Origin: Gonium pectorale
Lineage: Eukaryota; Chlorophyta; Chlorophyceae; Chlamydomonadales; Volvocaceae
Length of the DNA stretch: 10,917 bases
NCBI GenBank assembly: GCA_001584585.1
Contig: LSYV01000334.1
Span: forward strand, 11,226 to 22,142
Direction: 5' to 3'
Shown piece after piece: positions 6,913 to 10,917 of this stretch. The translations under genes and the position numbers were made by a program. How positions within the stretch are numbered: the first letter of the stretch is position 1; each line of letters starts with the position of its first letter. Below the pieces are notes generated by a model. The model was given only the letters and a program-made list of their open reading frames with translations, did no database searches and had not been told where the DNA came from.

Positions 6913-9900
6913 ATGTCCGCAACGCAAACACGGGTGCCCGCGCAGGCCCGCGCGGCCTGCCACAGACAACAACCGACGACCTCTCGCTGCCAGCGGTTTC
7001 AGTGCGGGTCCGCCTGGCAGTCGGTTCAGCGGGGCAGGTAGATTACCATCAAGTTTCACGATCAGGCAGTGGCTGCCGAACCATCGCTTGCTTGCAGCCA
7101 GTCAGAACACCCTTGAACACTCTTGCATAACTCATAATAAGCTATATGATCTTGGTGAACTTGCGCGTGGCCCAGGCTGATTGTGCAAGCTGTGGTTGGT
7201 GACGAGCGTCGGGATGGCGCCCCCGCCAGCCGGCCCCAACAGCCTGCACAGTGGTGGCAGCAGGTGTGTCGGTACTAGAGGATCCGAAACGACCAACCGG
7301 GGCGTACTTACCCATGGACCGTCTCTATAAGGGTGGGGGCGCATGTCCCGACGACAGACGCGCTTCTGGGGGGAATGCTGCATGTGCGGCAAGGCTCCCC
7401 CCGACCCTCGCCCGGGGTGAACCTTGGGACTCGTACTGCTACAAAGCCTGTGTGACACATCGAGCCCTGCCGCTGTCTCTCGCCCGCCCTCAGGCCGCAC
7501 GTGCTGCGGGCGCCGCATGCTGCACCGCCGCCGCCGTGGCTGCCGTGTCCCTGGCGGGCCTGGTGGGCCCCTCCGAGCTGGTTGGCCCGCCCGCCGCCCA
7601 CGCCGTCAGCGCCGAGCAGCTGCTGTTCCTCGAGGTGTGTGTATGCGTGTGTAGGGGGGAGCGGCGTCATGCGGCCGGTGCGAGGCGTCTGCGGGGACGG
7701 CCGGGGTGCGGCAGGAGAAACGCCGTGGCGGGGCCGTGGAGTGGCTTTCGCAGCTCCCTGCGACCCGCCGCTGCGGCGCTGCGCCCTCCGTGCAACTGGA
7801 TGGAGGTGGCGCCCCCGAGGTGGCGCCCCAGACACCACACGCGTCCCAACCGCAGCTCGGGGTCGTGTGTTGCCCCCCCCCCGACTCCGCGCTGCTTCCC
7901 CCTCCCCCCCCCTTCACCCCTCTCCCTGCAGGCGTGGCGCGCTGTGGACCGGGCGTACGTGGACAAGACCTTCAACGGCCAGCCCTGGTTCCGGGTGGGT
8001 CACAGCCGGGGGGGGGAGGGCACCCGGCTGCGGCTCCGCGGGCTGCCCCTGCATCCCCCTCCCGCCCAACCCGCGCTGCCTCGACCCCACTGCCCCGCGT
8101 ACCGCCCCCTGTACTGATCTTTCTACCCGTCCCCCGCGTTTGCCGCTAATACCGACCGTAATATCACGTAGGCATGCTCGCTGCTTCTCACGCCGTGCCA
8201 TGCCGTACCATGCCGTGCCGTGTGCGGCAGACCTGGCCCCCCTCCCCCCATCCCGCACCGTGATCCTCTTCCCCTTCGGCTCTCGTCCAGGTGCGCGAGA
8301 CGTTTCTGAAGAAGGAGTCGTTCGGCAGCCGGGAAGCCACCTACGACGCCATCCGCAAGCTGCTAGCCTCCCTGGACGACCCATTCACCCGGTGGGGGTG
8401 GGGGTGGGGGGCCAGTCAGCATGGGTCAGCGTGCGTGAGCTGGTGCTGTGTGAACCGGCGACTTCACGGCAGGGACGCGACAAGTTCAAGTGCTCCATCC
8501 AGCCCCAAACCCCAGCCTCCACGGCTCCCATTGCGCCAAGTGCCCTCTCCTCTTCTGAGCAAGGGACCCAAAGCCCAACCCCCTCCATGTCTTGTGTACC
8601 CGGGCCCGCTTTCCTCCCCGCTCCCTCAGCTTCCTGGAGCCCTCCCGCCTGGCCCAGCTCCGCGGCGGCACCCAGAAGGGCAGCGTCACGGGGGTGGGGC
8701 TGGAGGTGACCTTCACGGAGGGCAGCGGGCTGGCGGGCAGCCTGCTGAGGGTGAGGCGGGGACGGGGGACGGGCGGGGCAATCGGGCGGAAGACGGGGGG
8801 GGGCGGGGCGGGGCGCTCGAGGCCAAGCAGCAGTTGTGACGGTCAGAGACCACAGCTGCATTTGGGGATGGAAGGGCGAAGCAGGATAGCTGGGACGAGG
8901 CGCCTTATGTCTCGAGATGCCGGGCCGGCCGTCCTCTTGTGGTTGATTTTAGCCCCAGCCCCTCCCGCGACGCGACCCGTTGTCCTTATTCATTCCCCCC
9001 TCCTGCACTGCCTGCCGACCCGTGGGTCGCCAGGTGGTGGCCCCAACGGAGGGCGGCCCCTCGGACCGCGCCGGCATCCGTCCGGGCGACGTCATCCTGG
9101 CGGTGGACGGCAAGCCCACCACCGGCATCTCGCTGTACGAGGCGTCGGACCTACTGCAGGTACGGCAAGGGTACGGCAGTGGACGGCGTGGTGGGCGGGC
9201 TTGTACGTTGGGCTCTCGGCAGCGCTGCGGGTGCGCATCTGGGAAGGGGGGGACTGGCTGTTGCGCCAGTCGCCCCCCTCCCGGTCCTACCACCCCACCC
9301 GCGCAGCACGGTGGAGCAGCGGGGGCTCACGGGGCAGCGCCTGCAGCCGTGCGCCCTTCCCCCGGCTGCGGCTGCGGCTGCGGCTGCGGCTGCGGCTGCG
9401 GCTGCGGCTGCGGCTGCCCTTGTCCCGCCTTTGCTCTGCTGGGTACGCCGACTGGAGCCCAGCCTGCCTGCCTGCCCCGCCCCTCGCGCCGTGCCCGCAG
9501 GGCCCCGCCGGCAGTCCCATCACCCTCACGGTGCAGTCCCCGGGCCCGGGCGGCAAGCTGGCGCCGCCGCGGGACGTGCAGCTCACCCGGTGCGCGGCAC
9601 GTCCCGCCACGTCCCAAGCACCCGTGTGTGCTCTCGGGGCTGTGGGTGGCAGGGAGCCACGGAGAAGGGGCCAACCGAGCAGGACTGGGCGAGGGTGTTC
9701 CGTGGGGCCGTGGGTTCATCCGGCCACAGCACACCCAGCTTGCTGGCTAGCTGCCGACGTGCCACCTGCCGTACCAACAATACCCGTGGCATGGCGTGCG
9801 TCATGCGAACGGCCAACCGCCTGCCGTCCTGACGGCAACGGCCAACGGCCATCCGGGCCAAGCGAGCCTGTGTTGCCCCCGCGGCCATGCTCCCTCTTCC

Positions 9901-10640
9901 ACCCGCTATGGTATTTTACCCGCCCCACGCGCCCCCTTCCGTACATGCGTCCTCTCATGAAACTGCATAGGAGCTGTGTGACCCTGGCATCCCCCCTGCC
10001 TCTGCGGCTGCGGCCGGCGCAGGGAGGTGGTGGTGATCCGGCCGGTCAGCTTCGCGACGTGCGGCGCCGTTAGCGGCAGTACGGGGCTGGTGGGGCCGGG
10101 CAAGGGCCCGGGCGGCGAGCGGCGCGTCGAGTACATCCGCGTCACGACCTTCAACTCCAACACGCTGGAGGGCGTGGTGGCGGCCATGAAGGAGGCCAAG
10201 GTGGGCGGGGCGGGGGGTGTTGGAGGAGGCCGGCGCACGGCAGCTGGCAGCTGGCCGGGGAGGCCGAAGGACGCAAGGCGGGCGGCGGCGGGGGCGAGGG
10301 GGCGGAGGACAGGCAGCTGGCAGCTTTGCGGCAGCGACCCAGATGAAGGCGGGTGCACAGGTGGTGCGAGGGACANAGGGGGGGGAGGCAGCCATCGTCC
10401 CCACCCGTGCTGCGCGAGCGCCTCGTCAAACCGAACCCCTGCCCCGAACCCCCCCCCCCTTGGGCGAAGACTGCTGGTGCCCAGCCCGTTGACACCCAAG
10501 CCATCGCACCCTCGCAGCCATTCTTTGCGACCCGCTTCTCCTCTTCATCATCCCCCTCTCCCCCCCCTGGCTGCAGGCCGCTGACGTGGACGGGCTGGTC
10601 CTGGACCTGCGGAACAACGGAGGCGGCCTCTTCCCCGCGG
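6913..10640 (+). CDS. CTPA: Carboxyl-terminal processing protease CtpA (photosystem II D1 maturation), 5' part, 10 exons
   Basis: Exons: 6913-7037, 7176-7263, 7494-7634, 7932-7994, 8291-8391, 8630-8750, 9034-9159, 9501-9589, 10023-10200, 10577-10640, then an intron to the edge; 365 codons are seen. All introns are GT-AG and all phases agree. Residues 1 to about 50 look like a chloroplast transit peptide (Arg/Ser/Gln/Ala-rich, few acids). Residues 72-108 are an Ala-rich hydrophobic thylakoid-transfer segment ending AHA, so the mature protein probably starts at V109. The mature part has the D1-protease signatures EQLLFLEAWRAVDRAYVD, WFRVRE, YDAIRKLLASLDDPFTRFLE and SVTGVGLE, then a PDZ domain (about 192-285, with AGIRPGDVILAVDG), TFNSNT, and LVLDLRNNGGGLFPA (351-365). 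This is very like the Scenedesmus lumenal enzyme, a Ser/Lys protease that removes the C-terminal extension of pre-D1 so the Mn cluster can assemble. Catalytic Ser and Lys lie beyond the window. Exons 3-10 are secure; exons 1-2 rest on phase, codon use and transit-peptide character. Confidence 0.88.
9363..9416 (+). repeat. Hexanucleotide microsatellite (CGGCTG)9
   Basis: Nine exact tandem copies of CGGCTG lie in the CtpA intron between the exons ending at 9159 and starting at 9501. The unit is open in all frames (for example Leu-Arg or Ala runs) and so mimics coding sequence. The flanking exons join cleanly in phase without it. Perfect purity suggests recent expansion. Confidence 0.95.
10239..10325 (+). 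repeat. Separated direct repeat, GGCAGCTGGCAGCT
   Basis: The 14-base word GGCAGCTGGCAGCT occurs at 10239-10252 and again at 10312-10325, 73 bases apart. Each copy holds a CAGCTG palindrome, so the copies can also pair internally. Both lie in the intron between CtpA exons 10023-10200 and 10577-10640, with G-rich sequence between. Confidence 0.75.
10376..10376. other. Ambiguous base (N) in the assembly
   Basis: A single N occurs just before a long G run in a CtpA intron. It is most likely an unresolved sequencing call next to a homopolymer and does not affect the coding exons. Confidence 0.95.
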
Positions 10641-10917
10641 GTGAGGCGGGCGAGCGGGGGGGGGGAGGTGTAGCAGCGGGGCCACAAGGGGGAGGGGGCG
10701 GCGCGAGCCTCGCCAGGCCATGGGAGTTGGGTCTTCTTGTCGCTCCGTTGCACGATGAGCGGCCGTTCCTTGCCCCCATCCAAGCGTGCCTCGGCAGCAT
10801 TCCGTGCGTGAATTTGGACGGGTGCGTGCCACTTCGCCACCACCAGCAGGGGAAAACGCATTCCTCTCCTCCCCGCTCTCCTCTTACGCCACCGCCCAGC
10901 GTGCCCACAGACTTAGT
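10641..10917 (+). other. CtpA intron continuing past the right edge
   Basis: After the phase-1 donor GTGAGG at 10641, no exon with the expected continuation of a D1 protease (after LFPAG) is seen. In-frame stops and lost codon bias fit intron sequence. A possible acceptor, CCCACAG, near 10910 leaves too little sequence to judge. Confidence 0.6.

Noticed and set aside
7214..7263. CtpA start at ATG 7214, reading MAPPPAG
   Set aside because: Codon use and donor look good, but the frame leaves phase 2 at 7263 and cannot join the phase-0 exon at 7494. The same bases fit in another frame as the second exon of the preferred model.
7314..7493. CtpA start at the in-frame ATG at 7314 with no intron before 7494
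   Set aside because: The segment uses many codons rare in this genome (AGA, AAA, ACA, GCA, GAA) and the peptide is not transit-like. It also runs straight into an ideal pyrimidine-rich acceptor ending CTCAG at 7493.

Overview
The window looks like nuclear DNA of a GC-rich volvocine green alga (Chlamydomonas/Volvox lineage). The reasons are very high GC, strong preference for G or C at codon third positions inside exons, many short GT-AG introns (about 140-430 bases), GT and hexanucleotide microsatellites, and proteins with long Ala/Ser/Gly/His/Pro low-complexity inserts. Species level is inference. No bacterial operon, CRISPR array, tRNA or rRNA was seen, and there is one ambiguous base (10376).

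Layout. (1) 1-145: what looks like one internal exon of an unidentified minus-strand gene running off the left edge. (2) 146-2223: mostly non-coding, with simple repeats (242-440), an AT-richer island (about 940-1370), a perfect inverted repeat (1396-1420), one weak minus-strand coding candidate (1426-1623) and the 5' flank of the next gene. (3) 2224-5128, plus strand: a complete three-exon calcineurin-like metallophosphoesterase of 772 residues. Two low-complexity inserts split its phosphoesterase core, and Asn replaces the usual catalytic His in the GNH[E/D] motif. (4) 5129-6912: a long spacer with a good TATA box (5976-5983) just downstream of a GC hairpin, a strong splice donor (6475) and the only plus-strand TGTAA signal (6621). 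These may mark an extra short transcript or an alternative CtpA first exon. (5) 6913 to beyond the right edge, plus strand: ten exons of the carboxyl-terminal processing protease of photosystem II D1 (CtpA), up to the NNGGG motif. The catalytic Ser/Lys part lies outside the window.

The two recognised genes are adjacent on the same strand but show no functional link. CtpA acts in the thylakoid lumen, maturing D1 for assembly of the oxygen-evolving complex. The metallophosphoesterase has no obvious targeting signal and an unknown substrate. All exon models were read by eye from frame, codon bias, splice consensus and family conservation; no alignment or transcript data were available. I did not find a clearly new multi-gene system. 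The more unusual items are the metallophosphoesterase architecture and the unexplained promoter-like block before CtpA.
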